From assembly GCA_037974335.1 (NCBI GenBank), contig CM075760.1, positions 37,023,609 through 37,087,608 of the forward strand: DNA of 64,000 nt, written 5' to 3'. This DNA comes from Prionace glauca. Taxonomy: Eukaryota > Chordata > Chondrichthyes > Carcharhiniformes > Carcharhinidae. The notes beneath the pieces are model-generated. The model made no database searches, was not told the origin of the DNA, and worked only from the letters and a program-made list of their open reading frames with translations. The position numbers were made by a program, and so were the translations under genes. Of this stretch, positions 53,606-64,000 are shown piece after piece. The stretch's first letter is position 1, and each line of letters opens with the position of its first letter.

Positions 53606-53814
53606 TGTCTTCGTGCTATAAATGTATAGTGTAATATTGGACAGAGATCTCAGACTTTAGGCACACTGAGGTAAATGTCATCATGCCAAAACACATCTGT
53701 GATCAGTTAAGAATGGAAACAACATAATTTCTGAGTCAAATGGTAATGTATTCAATTCCCACAAGACACCTCGCGATCCAACCTGTGACCCAGTACTGAA
53801 TGTTCAATTATTCC
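53606..53814. other. Unassigned spacer
   Basis: Nothing recognised. Confidence 0.3.
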
Positions 53815-53975
53815 ATTAATAAATGTGATGATATTTCAGTCTCAGGGGTAGTATAGCAATATAATTATTAAGTTAGTATTCCAGAAGCTTGGGACAGGAG
53901 TTCCAGTTCCACCCTGGCAGCTGGGGAATTTCAGCTCAGTTTATTGATAAAGACATCGTGTGAATTTAAAGGTTT
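53815..53975 (+). mobile_element. SINE type 2, 5' part, diverged
   Basis: The sequence 'taagttagtattccagaagc', 'caggagttccagttccacc' and 'cagctggggaatttcagctc' follows the type 2 head, in a diverged form. Confidence 0.55.
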
Positions 53976-54040
53976 GAAGTTTATTTCTTTGTCACATATG
54001 GGTTTACATTCACACTGTAATGAAGTTACTGTGAAAATCA
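53976..54040 (-). mobile_element. SINE type 1, 3' end only, minus strand
   Basis: The text 'tttctttgtcacatatgggt' and 'cacactgtaatgaagttact' is the reversed 3' end. It is inserted in the type 2 SINE, which seems to resume at about 54042. Confidence 0.7.
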
Positions 54041-54149
54041 TATATGGGCAAAGCTCATGTTTTTCTCGGATGTCTTTCAGGGGAGGAAATGTTACTTCTT
54101 AGTTAAAAGCTACATAAAATTACCAGAAGAAGAAACAAGCCTGAGGTTT

Positions 54150-55090
54150 CAGAGATTTTTAAAATTCAACCAAAAAAGTCCAAATAATCGAGGGGGGAAA
54201 TAGAGAATGGGAGTAAAATTGCAGGGGACATAAAAATTTATTAGATTTATATCAACATCTGAAGAGAGGAGGATTGGTTAAGTTAAATGTAAATCGAGCC
54301 CGAATCCAGGGAATGCATATTGGGGAATAAAGAAATATTGAATGAATAGAACACTAAGTTTGACACTACCTTCACACAAGTATCATCCCAGAAATGTTCG
54401 GGAACCAAGGGGGTAGTTGTAAGACGGTATTGAGGGAAAGTAGTATTAGTAAAATCATTCTGGGGAAAATAATAGGGTGAAATTCTGGTTGGTCACTCGG
54501 GCCTGGTAATCCCAGAACATGGAAGGAAATGGGCCAGGAAATGTTGGATACATTGCTGCCCATCTTCTAAAATTCTATACAGGCCGAAACAGTTCCTACA
54601 GGTTAGAGGGTGACAAATGTAACCCCGATATATACAGAGAAAGAGAGAATAAAACTGATAAATTACAGACTGACTTCAGCATCAGTTAGAGATTGTTATC
54701 AAATCCATGATAGGAAAATATTTGGAAAACATGGACAGAGTTTGACGAAACCAGTGTGGGTTTAAGAAAGACATGTTTATCTTAACAAAACTACTTGCAT
54801 TTTTTAAGGGTGTAAATAATAGGTGGGGATGGGGGAAGTGGGGGTTCTTTCGGTTAGGGAGGGGGAGGGATGCAACCAGTTTACGTGGTGTATTTGCACT
54901 TTCAGAAGATATTTCAGAAGGCTCTTCATAAAATATTGGTAGGCCCAATGAAAGCACGTGAGATGGGGAGTGATATGTTGGCCTCGGTATAGAATTCATT
55001 GACAGATAAGAAACAGAGAGTGGAAATAAATGGGTCTTCTTCCGAGTGACGGTCAGCTAACAGTGGGGAACCGCAGGGCCTCAAATGTTA
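54150..55090 (+). mobile_element. Old CR1-like LINE, RT region, decayed
   Basis: Remains of the RT order: 'acagactgacttcagcatc' (PVSLTS-like region, 54665), 'tgggtttaagaaagacatgt' (GF.RK.C, 54768), a VYLHFQKIFQKALHK-like piece (54880-54930), 'tagaattcattgacagataa' (W.NSL.DKKQRV, 54990) and a final GSS...SGEPQG-like piece at 55060. Not active. Confidence 0.65.
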
Positions 55091-55096
55091 AATGTG

Positions 55097-55340
55097 TTCT
55101 TTCGTCACAAATAAATTTATTTTAACACTGTAATGAAGTTACTGTGAAAATTCCCGAGTCGCCACATTCCAGCATCTGTTCGGGTTACACTGAGGGAGAA
55201 TTTAGCACGGCCCAATGCACCCTAACTAGGGCGTCTTTTGAACTATGGGAGGAAAGCGGAGCACCCGGAAGAAACCCATATAGACACGGGGAGAACGTGC
55301 AGACTCCGTGCAGACAGTGACCCATGCCAGGAATCTCTCT
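55097..55340 (-). mobile_element. SINE type 1, minus strand
   Basis: The text 'gaagttactgtgaaaattcc', 'gagaatttagcacggcccaa' and 'agaaacccatatagacacgg' is the reversed SINE body. The tRNA head is missing beyond 55337. Confidence 0.85.
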
Positions 55341-55344
55341 TCCT

Positions 55345-56480
55345 TGAAGAAGGTCATTGTCTGACACTGTGTGGCGTGAATGTTACTCTCCACTCCTCAA
55401 CCAAAGCCTGAATGTGTTCGAAGTCTTGCTGCATATGGACACGGACTGCTCCAGTATCTGAGGAGTCGCGAATGTGCTGAACAGTGTGCAATCATTAGTG
55501 AACATCCCACTTCTGACCTTCTAATGAAGGATGAAGATTAGGCCACACTATCCTGAGGACTTCCTGCAGCAATACCCTGTGACTGAGCTGATTGGCTTTC
55601 AACAACCCCAACCACCTTACTCTGTACTCGGTGTGACTGAAGCTAGTGGAATGTTTACCCCCGGATCCCCATTGACTGCAGATTGGCTCAGGATTCTTGA
55701 TGCCATCATCGGTCAAGTGTTGTGTTGATGTGGAGGGTGGGCACTCTCACCTCATTAAAACAGCTATTTCCACTATATTTGGACTAAGTTTAAATGATCT
55801 CTGGAACCGAATGCTCCAAGTGGAACCCAGACTGAGCTTCATTGAGTAGATTATTATTATTATTATTATTATTACTGATCGGTTGATCCTCGATACTTTC
55901 TATTATTTTGATCGAGTGAGATCGCATTGGGCGATAATTGGCCGGGATATATTTGTCCTTCCTTTTGCGATAGAGCATGCCTGCTAATTTTCCACACTGT
56001 TGGGCATGTGATAGTGATGTAGCTATACTTTAATAGATTGGCCGGGGCGCAGCTCGCTCCAGAGCACAAATCATCATTATTATTGCTGAAATATTGTCAG
56101 GACCAATAATCCTGGCAGTGTCCAACCTCTTCAGCACAGGGTTAGGCCACAGATCAATCATGGTCATATTGCATGGTGAAGCGGGCGCACGGGCTCGAAT
56201 GGCCTACTCCTGTTCCAATCTTATCCTGTGAAAGGCATTGAGCTGCTTGGAAACTGGCATCTGTGATGCTGGGGACCTCAGGAGGAGGCCGAGATGGAAA
56301 ATCCTCTCGGCACTTCTGGCGGAAGATTGTAGCAATTGTTTCAGTTTTGATCTTCTCCATTTGCTGAGCTCTCACATCATTAAGAATTGAGGTTTTATTT
56401 GAGGCTCCTGCTGCGGTTAATTGCTTTAATGTCCACCACCATTCAGAACTGTATGTGGTAGAACTGCAAAGTTAGATCCT
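55345..56480 (-). mobile_element. LINE of a second type (not CR1 A-D), RT region, minus strand
   Basis: The minus-strand text around 56110-55870 gives a GPDNISAI-like start, ASCAPANLLKYSY, PTVWKISRHALSQKEGQIYP and, in another frame, an NYRPM then SIIKII piece. The order P..W + K.G + NYRP is an RT fingers region of a non-LTR retrotransposon that differs from the CR1 copies here. 63370-64000 holds the neighbouring C-terminal part of the same family. It is decayed, with an ATT repeat at 55850-55874. Clade unassigned. Confidence 0.6.
55850..55874. repeat. (ATT)n microsatellite
   Basis: Eight units inside the decayed LINE. Confidence 0.9.
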
Positions 56481-56499
56481 ACCTGGAAAAATTCAGATC

Positions 56500-56671
56500 A
56501 AGGTGATTGTGTGATGTATACATTGACATGTACTCGTGCAATACCAGTTTAAACAGCGTGCTATATGTTATAATATATTATAATCATGGACGGGGTCCAT
56601 TCTAACATATATACATATGGAGGCCAATTCAAAACGAACAGATGCAGGGTCCAGTGTATTGCGGCAGTCCA
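56500..56671. repeat. Degenerate 28 bp-type repeat
   Basis: Units 'atggacggggtccattctaa', 'atatggaggccaattcaaaa' and 'agatgcagggtccagtgtat' lie at 25-29 base steps. The last is close to 'actggccccagtgtatcact' of the 84 bp array. Confidence 0.5.
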
Positions 56672-56868
56672 TGCTGGAATTCTCTGCCAGTTGAAGTGGT
56701 GGAGGCTGCCTCGCTAAATATTTTTAAGACGCGGGTTGATGGGTTTTTGATAAGCGAGGGGACTAAGGGTAATGGGGAGAGGGCGGGAATGTGGAACTGA
56801 GCCACGACAGATAAGCCATGAGATGGCCTACTCCTGCTCCTATTTCTTATGTTCTTATGTTCTTATGC
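56672..56868 (+). mobile_element. CR1 LINE family A tail fragment
   Basis: It starts within WNSLPVEVVEAASLNIFKT and ends with three ttcttatg repeats. About 40 bases before 'gatggcctactcc' are missing, compared with other copies. Confidence 0.9.
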
Positions 56869-57069
56869 TTCATGTAATGTAACCCACCAAGATTTATTTC
56901 CATCTGCTGGCAAAACTTTGTAATTACAGTTAGTGTGAAAATATCATTGTCAGGTGTGATCTATGGTATCAATGGAACAAGAATTCACATCCATTAATGT
57001 CATATCACATCCCCTTCTGCAAGGTGCCAACATTTATGGTGCAATGAATTGTACCTGTCCGTTGCTGAA
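56869..57069. other. Unassigned spacer
   Basis: Nothing recognised. Confidence 0.3.
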
Positions 57070-57890
57070 TTATGCAGATTAAGTGGTGTACGGCAGGAAT
57101 CCGTCTGGGGCCTCAATTATTTACAATATTCATTAAGGGCTTAGATAATGGGACAAAAAGTCAAATATCCAAATGATAGATCAAGATATAATTTTTAGAT
57201 GGGACAACGCTAAATTTAGTGGATGCCAAACAGGATTCGGGGTTCGGCACATAGTTTCTTAAAATGTTACGATCTGCTGCAGAAAACAATCCTTAAGACC
57301 AAAGGAATGCCTCCCTTCATATCCAAAGGACTGGGGGATACGGAGGCAGATGTTGTGCTCCAATTGTGCACAATCCTTGTTCCACCCCAATTAGAGCACT
57401 GTGAGCAAGTATAGGCAACATATCTTTGGAAAAATGTTAACTCTGGACGGAGTTCAACGCAAGTTGCGAGGAGAGATCAGACGAATTAAGACATTTTTCT
57501 CTCGAATTCAGAAGTTTGAAGGCTGTTCTGATAGAAACCAGTGAAATACCTACAGGGAAGGACTGTTTCCATTAGTTGAAGGTTCGAGATTAAAAGACCA
57601 TAGTTTAAAAAAAAGTAGGGAAAGGCCTTTCAGGAGAGTTGATAGAAAACATTAGTACAAGTCCAGAGAGGTGAATGATTGGAACTCTCTTTGGCAATTG
57701 CCGGTGGGAGCTGGTACAATTGTTAGATATAAGTCTGAGGTCTTCTTTAATTGAACAGGTGTCTCAAGAGATATGGACTCAGCGAAGCCAAAATGGATTC
57801 GGCCACAGATCAGCCATGATCTTATTAAATGGTGGGGCCAGTTCTAGGAGCTAGTGGCCTACTCCTGTGGCTATGTCTCGATGTTGCCAG
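57070..57890 (+). mobile_element. Old CR1-like LINE 3' part, decayed
   Basis: Pieces: 'ggcaggaatccgtctggggc' (QGSVWGL), LVPPQLEHCEQV (57385-57414), 'ttttctctcgaattcagaag' (FSLEFRS) and a tail region 'cagatcagccatgatcttat' with 'ctactcctgtggctatgtct'. The tail is related to family A but much older. Confidence 0.7.
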
Positions 57891-58269
57891 GGCAGCATCA
57901 GATGAAAATGGCTCAATCCATGGGAATGTATTTTTGTTGATTTTGGTTAAAAGGATGGATGTTGCCCAGGGAGCTGTTGGAGACCACGGGACCTTTAATG
58001 TCCAGCTCTGCAAACATGGCGTTGGGGAAAATGTTCCTCATTCCATTTGAAATTTAGTTGGGTCTCTGAAGACTCCCAAGAGGCCAAGATGTAGTTTTAA
58101 GTTGAAAGAAAATGTGTGTGTGTGTGTGAAAGGGAAACAATTTCTGGGGAAGAATGGGAACGACAGAATATGTGTGTGTGCGTCTTTGTGTGTTGTCTGA
58201 TAAATGTCATATAGTTTACAAATCAACATCACAATTAAAACCGGCATCCTTCCATTTCCAATAGAAAAG
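57891..58269. other. No gene recognised
   Basis: Spacer with a (TG)7 tract at 58112-58126. Confidence 0.35.
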
Positions 58270-59829
58270 TTAGAATCACAGTAAAGACATGTCCACGGTC
58301 GGCAAGTGGGAGACTTTCAAGGGAAAACTGAAAAGGTTGCAGGAAAGACATGTGCCGGTAAAGAGGAAGGATGGGAAAGGTAGGATTAGAGAGCTGTGGA
58401 TTACAGGGGATTTTGAGGACTTGGTCAGGAAGGAGAGGGAGGCATATGTTAGGTTTAAGCAACTGGGAACGGAGAGAACACTGGAGGAATATCGAGAGAG
58501 CAGGAGGGAGCTCAAAAGGGGAGTTAGAAGGGCGAAAAGGGGGCATAAAATGGCTTTGGCGGATAGGATTAATTAAAATCCAAAGGCATTTTACATTAGG
58601 ACCAAAGTGTGGTTAGAGGGAAAATCGGTCCTCTTAGGGACAAAGGAGGGGAACTGTGCTTAGAGTCTGAGGGAATGGGGGTGATCTTGAATGAATACTT
58701 TGCGTCAGTATTCACGAAGGAGAGGGGTTTGATGTCTTGTAATGTCTTGGCGAGAGCTGTAGACCAGTTGAAGGAAATATCCATTACGAGAGAAGAAGTG
58801 TTAGGGTTTTTAGGCAGCATAAAAACTGATAAAGCTCCGGGGCCTGATGGCATTTATCCGAGGCTGCTTAGGGAGGTGAGAGATGAAATTGCTAGGCCTC
58901 TGACGCAAATCTTTGTCTCTTCTTTGGACACAGGTGAGGTCCCAGAGGACTGGAGGGTAGTTAATGTGGTACAGTTGTTTAAAAAGGGCAGTTGGGATAA
59001 CCCTGGTAATTATAGCCCAGTGAGTTTGACATCAGTGGTAGGAAAGTTGTTGGAAAAAAATCTTAGGGATAGGATGTCTATGCATTTGGAGCATTGCGAT
59101 CTGATTAGGGATACGCAGCATGGCTTTGGTCAGGGGAGGTCTTGCCTTACGAATCTGGTACAATTTTTTGAGGAGGTGACAAAAACGGTTGACGAAGGAC
59201 AAGCCGTTGATGTCGTCTACATGGATTTCAGTAAGGCGTTTGACAAAGTCTCTCATGGTAGGTTGGTTGAAAAGGTTAAGGCTCATGGGATACAGGGAAA
59301 AGTATCTAGATGGATTGAAAACTGGCTAGTTAACAGGAGACAGAGAATAGTAGTGGAAGGGTCCTTTTCTAGCTGGTGGTCTGTCACCAGTGGTGTGCCG
59401 CAGGGCTCAGTACTGGGACCTCTTCTATTCGTAATATATATAAATGACTTGGAAGAGGGCGTACATGGTGTGATCAGCAAATTTGCAGGTGACACAAAGA
59501 TGGCAGGATTGGCGGCCAGTGAGGAGCAGTGTCTGGCAATACAGCAGGATATAGATTGGCTGGTATATTGGGCAGATAAAGAGATCAAATTTAGTCTTGA
59601 TAAATGCGAAGTGATGTATTTTGGAAGGAATAATGTAGAGGGGAGTTACATGTTAAAGGGTAGACCTATTAAGTGTATAGAAATGCAGAGGGAACTGGGA
59701 GTGCCAATTCACAAGTCTTTGACGGTGGCAACATAGGTGGAGAAGGTTGCGAAGAAAGCTTATGGTATGCTAGCCTTTATAGGGAGGGGTATAGAGTATA
59801 AGAGCTGGCGCCTAATGCTACACTTGTAC
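58270..59829 (+). mobile_element. CR1 LINE family D, endonuclease-RT linker and RT, one long open frame
   Basis: A frame from 58289 encodes the linker (STVGKWETFKGKLKRLQERH). From 58609 to 59736 a 375-codon frame carries [79 protein letters not shown] and [22 protein letters not shown]. The catalytic FADD motif reads FAGD, which should inactivate RT. At about 59829 the element jumps from YRTG (LYRALV region) straight to the ORF2 end, an internal deletion. Confidence 0.92.
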
Positions 59830-60985
59830 AGAACTGGTGGTGGAGGCAGACACGTTGGACTCGTTTAAGGTTTACTTAGATGAGCGAAACAGGGATGGAG
59901 GGTTATAGTAGATGGTAGTAAAAAGCGTCAGAGCTTCGGGACGACACTGGAAATGTAGTATTACATGTTCATGTTTTGTCTCTTTTAATCCACATGTGTC
60001 GGTCCACCTTGTTGTCAAACGAGGGGCATGCACACGGTGGGTTGTGCGTGGGCTGCTCTTGGAGGTTCCGGGAGTGGCCTAGTACTTCGTGTCGGTGTGT
60101 GTGCTTGATCCTGGACCGGTAGATGGGCGCCGCAACAGCTCAGTGACTAGCACTGCTGGCTGTGCAGATGCATGGATTTGGGTCTGTGTCTGTGGGAGTT
60201 TGCACATTCTCCCTGTGGTTGCGTGGGTTTCCTCCGGGCGCTCCGGTTTCCTCCCACACCCCAAAGATGAGCTCTTAGGCTGTTTGGGGTAACAAATTGA
60301 CCCGACACTATTGAGATTGAGGGGGGAACTAATAGAGGTGTATAAAATAATGAAGGGTATAGACAGAGTAAAGAGTGGCAAGCTTTTTCTTAGATTGGAG
60401 ACAAATATCACGAGAGGCCACGGGCTTATGGTGAGGGGGGAGAGGTATAATCTGGATGCTAGAGGGAGGTTTTTCACACAGAGGGTCGTGGGGGTATGGA
60501 ATGCACTGCCAAGTAAGGTGGTGGAGGCAGGCACGATGGACTTGTTTAAAGTTTACTTTGATAGATACATGAGGAAAATCGGGATGGAGAGTCACAGGAG
60601 ACTGTTTTAAATATGGATCAGAGCCTGGGGACGTGACTAGAAATCTAATGCTACATGTGTTGATGTTTTTCTCTTTCACTCCACAGGTGTTTCGGTCCAC
60701 CTCGTTGTCTAACGAGGGGCATGTACATTCTCCCTGTGGTTGCGTGGGTTTCCTCTGGGTGCTCTGATTTCCTCCCACACCCCAAAGAAGTGTTATTAGG
60801 CTGATTGGTGTAACAAATTGTCCCTAAATTATTCTCCTCTTAATCTGGTTTCCAATGAGGGTACCATAAGCATAGACATGGGTCAAGGGTGGAGGAGGAA
60901 AAACACATTGTTAAGATGGCGACACGGGTTCGTTGGGCCGAAGGGCCTGATTCCCGTGCTGTGTTGTTCTTTGTTCTTTGTTCTA
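59830..60985 (+). mobile_element. Two head-to-tail CR1-like 3' ends with SINE-like 3' UTR
   Basis: First unit, 59830-60300: ORF2 end (VEADTLDSFKV), 3' UTR and a tRNA-SINE-like part 'agctcagtgactagcactgc' at 60137-60156 with 'gcgtgggtttcctccgggcg'. Second unit, 60312-60985: a 99-codon frame (LRGELIEVYKIMKGIDRV, FFTQRVVGVWNALPSKVVEA), a shorter 3' UTR that lacks the tRNA-like head, and a tail of ttgttctttgttct repeats at 60964-60985. Confidence 0.85.
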
Positions 60986-61004
60986 TTCATTTTAGTTTGG
61001 TGTC

Positions 61005-62694
61005 TTAATGGAGGGTGGAGGAATGGAGGGTCTTAATGACATTACTGTTACTAGAGAGGCGGTGCTCGACAGACTGGAGGGGCTGATTGTGGACAACTCC
61101 CCAGGACCGGATGGAATGCATCCGAGGGTTCTGAAAGAAATGGCGGAGGTGATAGTGGATGCCTTGGTGGTTATTTTACAGACGTCGCTGGATTCCGGGG
61201 AAGTGCCGGAGGATTGGAAAACGGCTAATGTTACGCCGTTGTTTAAGAAGGGTGCCAGGCAAAAGGCGGGGAATTATAGGCCGGTTAGTTTAACGTCTGT
61301 GGTAGGTAAAATGTTAGAAACCGTCATTAAGGAGGAAATAGCGAGGCATCTTGAGGGGAATTGCTTGATAGGGCGGACGCAACACGGTTTCATTAAAGGG
61401 AAGTCGTGTCTGACAAATTTACTGGAGTTCTATGAGGATATGTCTAGGGCAGTGGATGGAGGAGAGCCGGTGGATGTGGTCTTTCCGGATTTTCAGAAGG
61501 CGTTTGACAAGGTACCTCACAAGAGGTTATTGCAGAAGGTCAGGGGACATGGAGTTGGGGGTAGGGTGTTAGCGTGGATAGAGGATTGGTTGTCAAATAG
61601 GAGGCAGAGAGTGGGGGTCAATGGATGCTATTCGGATTGGCGGTTGGTGACTAGTGGGGTGCCCCAGGGGTCGGTGCTGGGGCCTCAGCTATTTACCATT
61701 TACATAGATGATCTGGAGGAGGGAACCGAGTGCAGGGTGTCGAAATTTGCTGATGACACCAAGATTGGAGGAAAGGCAAATTGTGCGGAGGGTGTGGAGA
61801 GTCTGCAGAAGGATCTAGATAGGCTGGGCGAATGGGCCAGGAAATGGCAAATGGAATTTAATGTTGGCAAGTGTGAGGTGGTCCACTTTGGTAGGAGGAA
61901 TGGTAGGAAGGACTATTACTTACGGGGCGAAAAACTGCAGCAGGCGACGGTGCAGAGGGACCTCGGGGTCCTTGTGCATGAGTCGCAAAAACCCAGCTTG
62001 CAGGTGCAGCAGGTGGTCAGGAAGGTGAATGGGATGCTGGCCTTCATAGCGAAGGGGATTGAATATAAAAGTAGGGAGGTCTTGCTGCAGCTGTATAGGG
62101 CATTGGTGAGGCCGCAGCTGGAGTACTGTGTGCAGTTTTGGGCGCCGCACCTGCGCAAGGATGTTTTGGCCCTGGAGGGAGTGCAGAGGAGGTTTACTCG
62201 GCTGATACCGGAGTTGAGGGGATTGAGCTATGAGGAGAGGCTGAATGAACTAGGCTTGTACTCGTTGGAGTTTAGAAGAATGAGGGGAGATCTCATTGAG
62301 ACGTATAAGATGATGAATGGGATGGATAGGATAGAGGTGGAGAGACTGTTCCCGCTCAAAAAAGACAGTAGGACTAGGGGGCACAGCCTCAAGATAAAGG
62401 GGGGGCGGTTTAGAACAGAGTTGAGGAGGAACTTCTTCACTCAAAGGGTGGTGAATCTCTGGAATTCTCTGCCCATTGAAGTGGTGGAGGCTGCCTCGCT
62501 AAATATTTTTAAGAAACGGGTTGATGGGTTTTTGATAAGAGAAGGGATTAAGGGTTATGGGGAGAGGGCGGGAAGGTGGAGCTGAGTCACGACAGATCAG
62601 CCATGATCTTATTGAATGGCGGGGCAGGCTCGAGGGGCCGGATGGCCTACTCCTGCTCCTATTTCTTATGTTCTTATGTTCTTATGTTCTTATG
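61005..62694 (+). mobile_element. CR1 LINE family A, youngest copy, open ORF2 C-terminal 525 codons
   Basis: The frame 61008-62585 is uninterrupted: [140 protein letters not shown] and FFTQRVVNLWNSLPIEVVEA. FADD and the QG-S region are intact; F-P-D replaces the usual F-L-D before FQKAFDKV. The endonuclease is missing (5' truncation). The 3' end has four ttcttatg repeats (62663-62694). Confidence 0.96.
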
Positions 62695-62928
62695 TCTTTT
62701 TTCATAGTTCACATTTGTTGATGACTGAGGAGGACAATTTATTGAGAGGTTGATTCAACCCTAAGTGTTGTCAATGAAGCTATCAGTTGTTTTGTAATTT
62801 TTCCTTTTCTGTGTCATGAAAGAGACCGAGAATTTTTTGATGGAGAGCTTAGTTCCCCCAAATGTTGTAGTCTCTGACCTGATGTTAGTGTCGAATGTCT
62901 TACTGAGATTCACCAATTTATGGGTATG
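62695..62928. other. Unassigned spacer
   Basis: Nothing recognised. Confidence 0.3.
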
Positions 62929-63010
62929 ATATGTATATCTCTATACATATCATATCTCTATACATATCTCTATATAGATATACATATCTCTATACATACC
63001 ATACCCATAC
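62929..63010. repeat. AT-rich palindromic microsatellite
   Basis: It begins 'tgggtatgatatgtatat' and ends 'atacataccatacccata', its near reverse complement, with tatctctatacata repeats between. It could fold into a hairpin or cruciform. Confidence 0.85.
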
Positions 63011-63369
63011 ATTCCCCTGCCCATAGATGGTGATACCCATCACCCCAACACAAACAAAACACTGCGCTTCAGCTTAATCCCGGTCTTCAAGCAGATGAGT
63101 AACAAAATTGTCATCCTATCAAAGGCCTGTCCCGTAATGTTATGATTGAGATACACCTACAGATGTTGCCGTCTCTTCTATCCGCCTTATCTTCGGATAG
63201 TGTGATGTTTCTGAATCATGAATCTCCTGTGGAATGGAACCTATCTTCTGGCAGAGAAAAAGAAGGTCATAAATATTCAGAAAGTTGATATTTATTTTCA
63301 TCAATTGCCAAACATTTACAAAGATGCCCAATTGTGTTCATTAGTTATCATCCATTCATAAACATTGAT
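63011..63369. other. No gene recognised
   Basis: Spacer. Confidence 0.35.
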
Positions 63370-64000
63370 ATGTTGATGTTTTAATTTAAGGGATATGGAC
63401 GTTGCTGGCCTAGTCAGTATTTGTTGCCTATTCCTCACTGCCTTTAGTAAACTGGTGGTAAGCTACCTTCTTGAATTGCTGCAGACCCTGTGGTGTAGAT
63501 ATCCATACGGTCCTGTTACACAGGGAGTTCTAGGATCTCGGTCCCGTGACAGTGATGGAAGGATGATACATTTCTACATCAGGTATATGACTGACTTGGA
63601 GGGGAATTTATAGGTGGTATTCCCTGGTAACTGTTACCCCTGTCCTTGCAGATGGCAACCCACCGTGTGGCTGCCTAAGGAGCCTTGGTGAGGTTCGGAA
63701 GTGAAACTTGTAGATGGTACATAATGATGCTCTGTGTGGTGGAGGGAGTGGGCATTTGGAAATGTTATTCCTGTCAAGCCGGCTGCTTTGGCCTGAATGG
63801 GATGAAGATTTTTGAATGTTGTTTGAGCTGTACTTATTCAAGTAAGTGGAGACAACTCTTTTTGTCTCCTAACATGTGTCGTGCAGCTGGCGCACAGGTT
63901 TGGGGAGTTAGGAGGCGGGTTACTCACAGCAGGCTGAGCTGATATTCCAGCTGGAGCATGTATATACCCAGCTAACACAGCGATTAGACAATGGTAACCT
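63370..64000 (-). mobile_element. LINE of the second type, C-terminal/3' region, minus strand, running off the right edge
   Basis: Plus-strand landmarks: 'ggcctagtcagtatttgttg', 'cttgaattgctgcagaccct', 'gacttggaggggaatttata', 'ttgtagatggtacataatga' and 'gttactcacagcaggctgag'. They follow the order of a dispersed elasmobranch repeat I recall, whose minus strand carries an RT. It ends at 'gacaatggtaacct', the point where the copy at 55345 begins its share of the same family. Decayed. Confidence 0.6.

Overview
The window looks like nuclear DNA of a cartilaginous fish, probably a shark. The evidence is dense CR1-type LINEs, two tRNA-derived SINE families of the kind known from elasmobranchs, Penelope-like elements with GIY-YIG sequence, long minisatellites, and a lineage-type expansion of GPR139-like receptors. 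No prokaryotic or organelle signal was seen. I ran no database search, so the organism call is inference.

Protein genes are few. Three GPR139-like seven-transmembrane receptor copies are present. At the left edge there is a second exon only (832-1733, +; its first exon would lie outside). An inverted pair follows: an exon 2 on the minus strand (32076-32977) and a complete two-exon gene on the plus strand (exon 1 about 35148-35307, exon 2 37335-38242; 355-residue product). All three keep an open reading frame, and all are followed by a purine-rich flank. The inverted pair is part of a roughly 2 kb inverted duplication whose inner edges lie at an intronic SINE.

Between 7.8 and 14.4 kb lies a tRNA cluster: Lys-CTT, Glu-CTC, Asn-GTT (minus), Gly-GCC (minus) and Arg-ACG. 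A Gln-like tRNA with anticodon TTA and a damaged acceptor stem sits among them, together with a 5' half of a Glu tRNA. Two CpG-rich candidate promoters (15.7-16.4 kb and 21.7-22.1 kb) have no recognisable coding exon nearby.

Most of the rest is transposon. At least five CR1-like LINE subfamilies occur, from old endonuclease plus reverse transcriptase copies (3.2-6.4 kb, 41-43 kb, 54-55 kb) to a young 5'-truncated copy with one open 525-codon frame (61.0-62.7 kb). A second LINE type occurs at 55.3-56.5 and 63.4-64 kb. Nested insertions give relative ages: one LINE split by another at 28.1-30.3 kb, a SINE in that inserted LINE, and a Penelope-like element in a LINE endonuclease region at 23.8-24.6 kb. 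LTR-type fossils are limited to a Ty3/Gypsy pol remnant (30.3-31.1 kb), a solo LTR-like block (3.9-4.4 kb) and weaker candidates.

Tandem repeats are prominent: 52 bp units at 19.7-20.4 kb, different 52 bp units at 26.6-27.9 kb (with a relative at 7.3 kb), 84 bp units at 45.3-46.1 kb, and a degenerate period of about 28 bp scattered over 44-57 kb that may be the ancestor of the 84 bp array. The least explained features are that 28 bp family, the in-frame 42 bp repeat just upstream of the receptor's first exon, and the 33 bp array at the first CpG-rich region.
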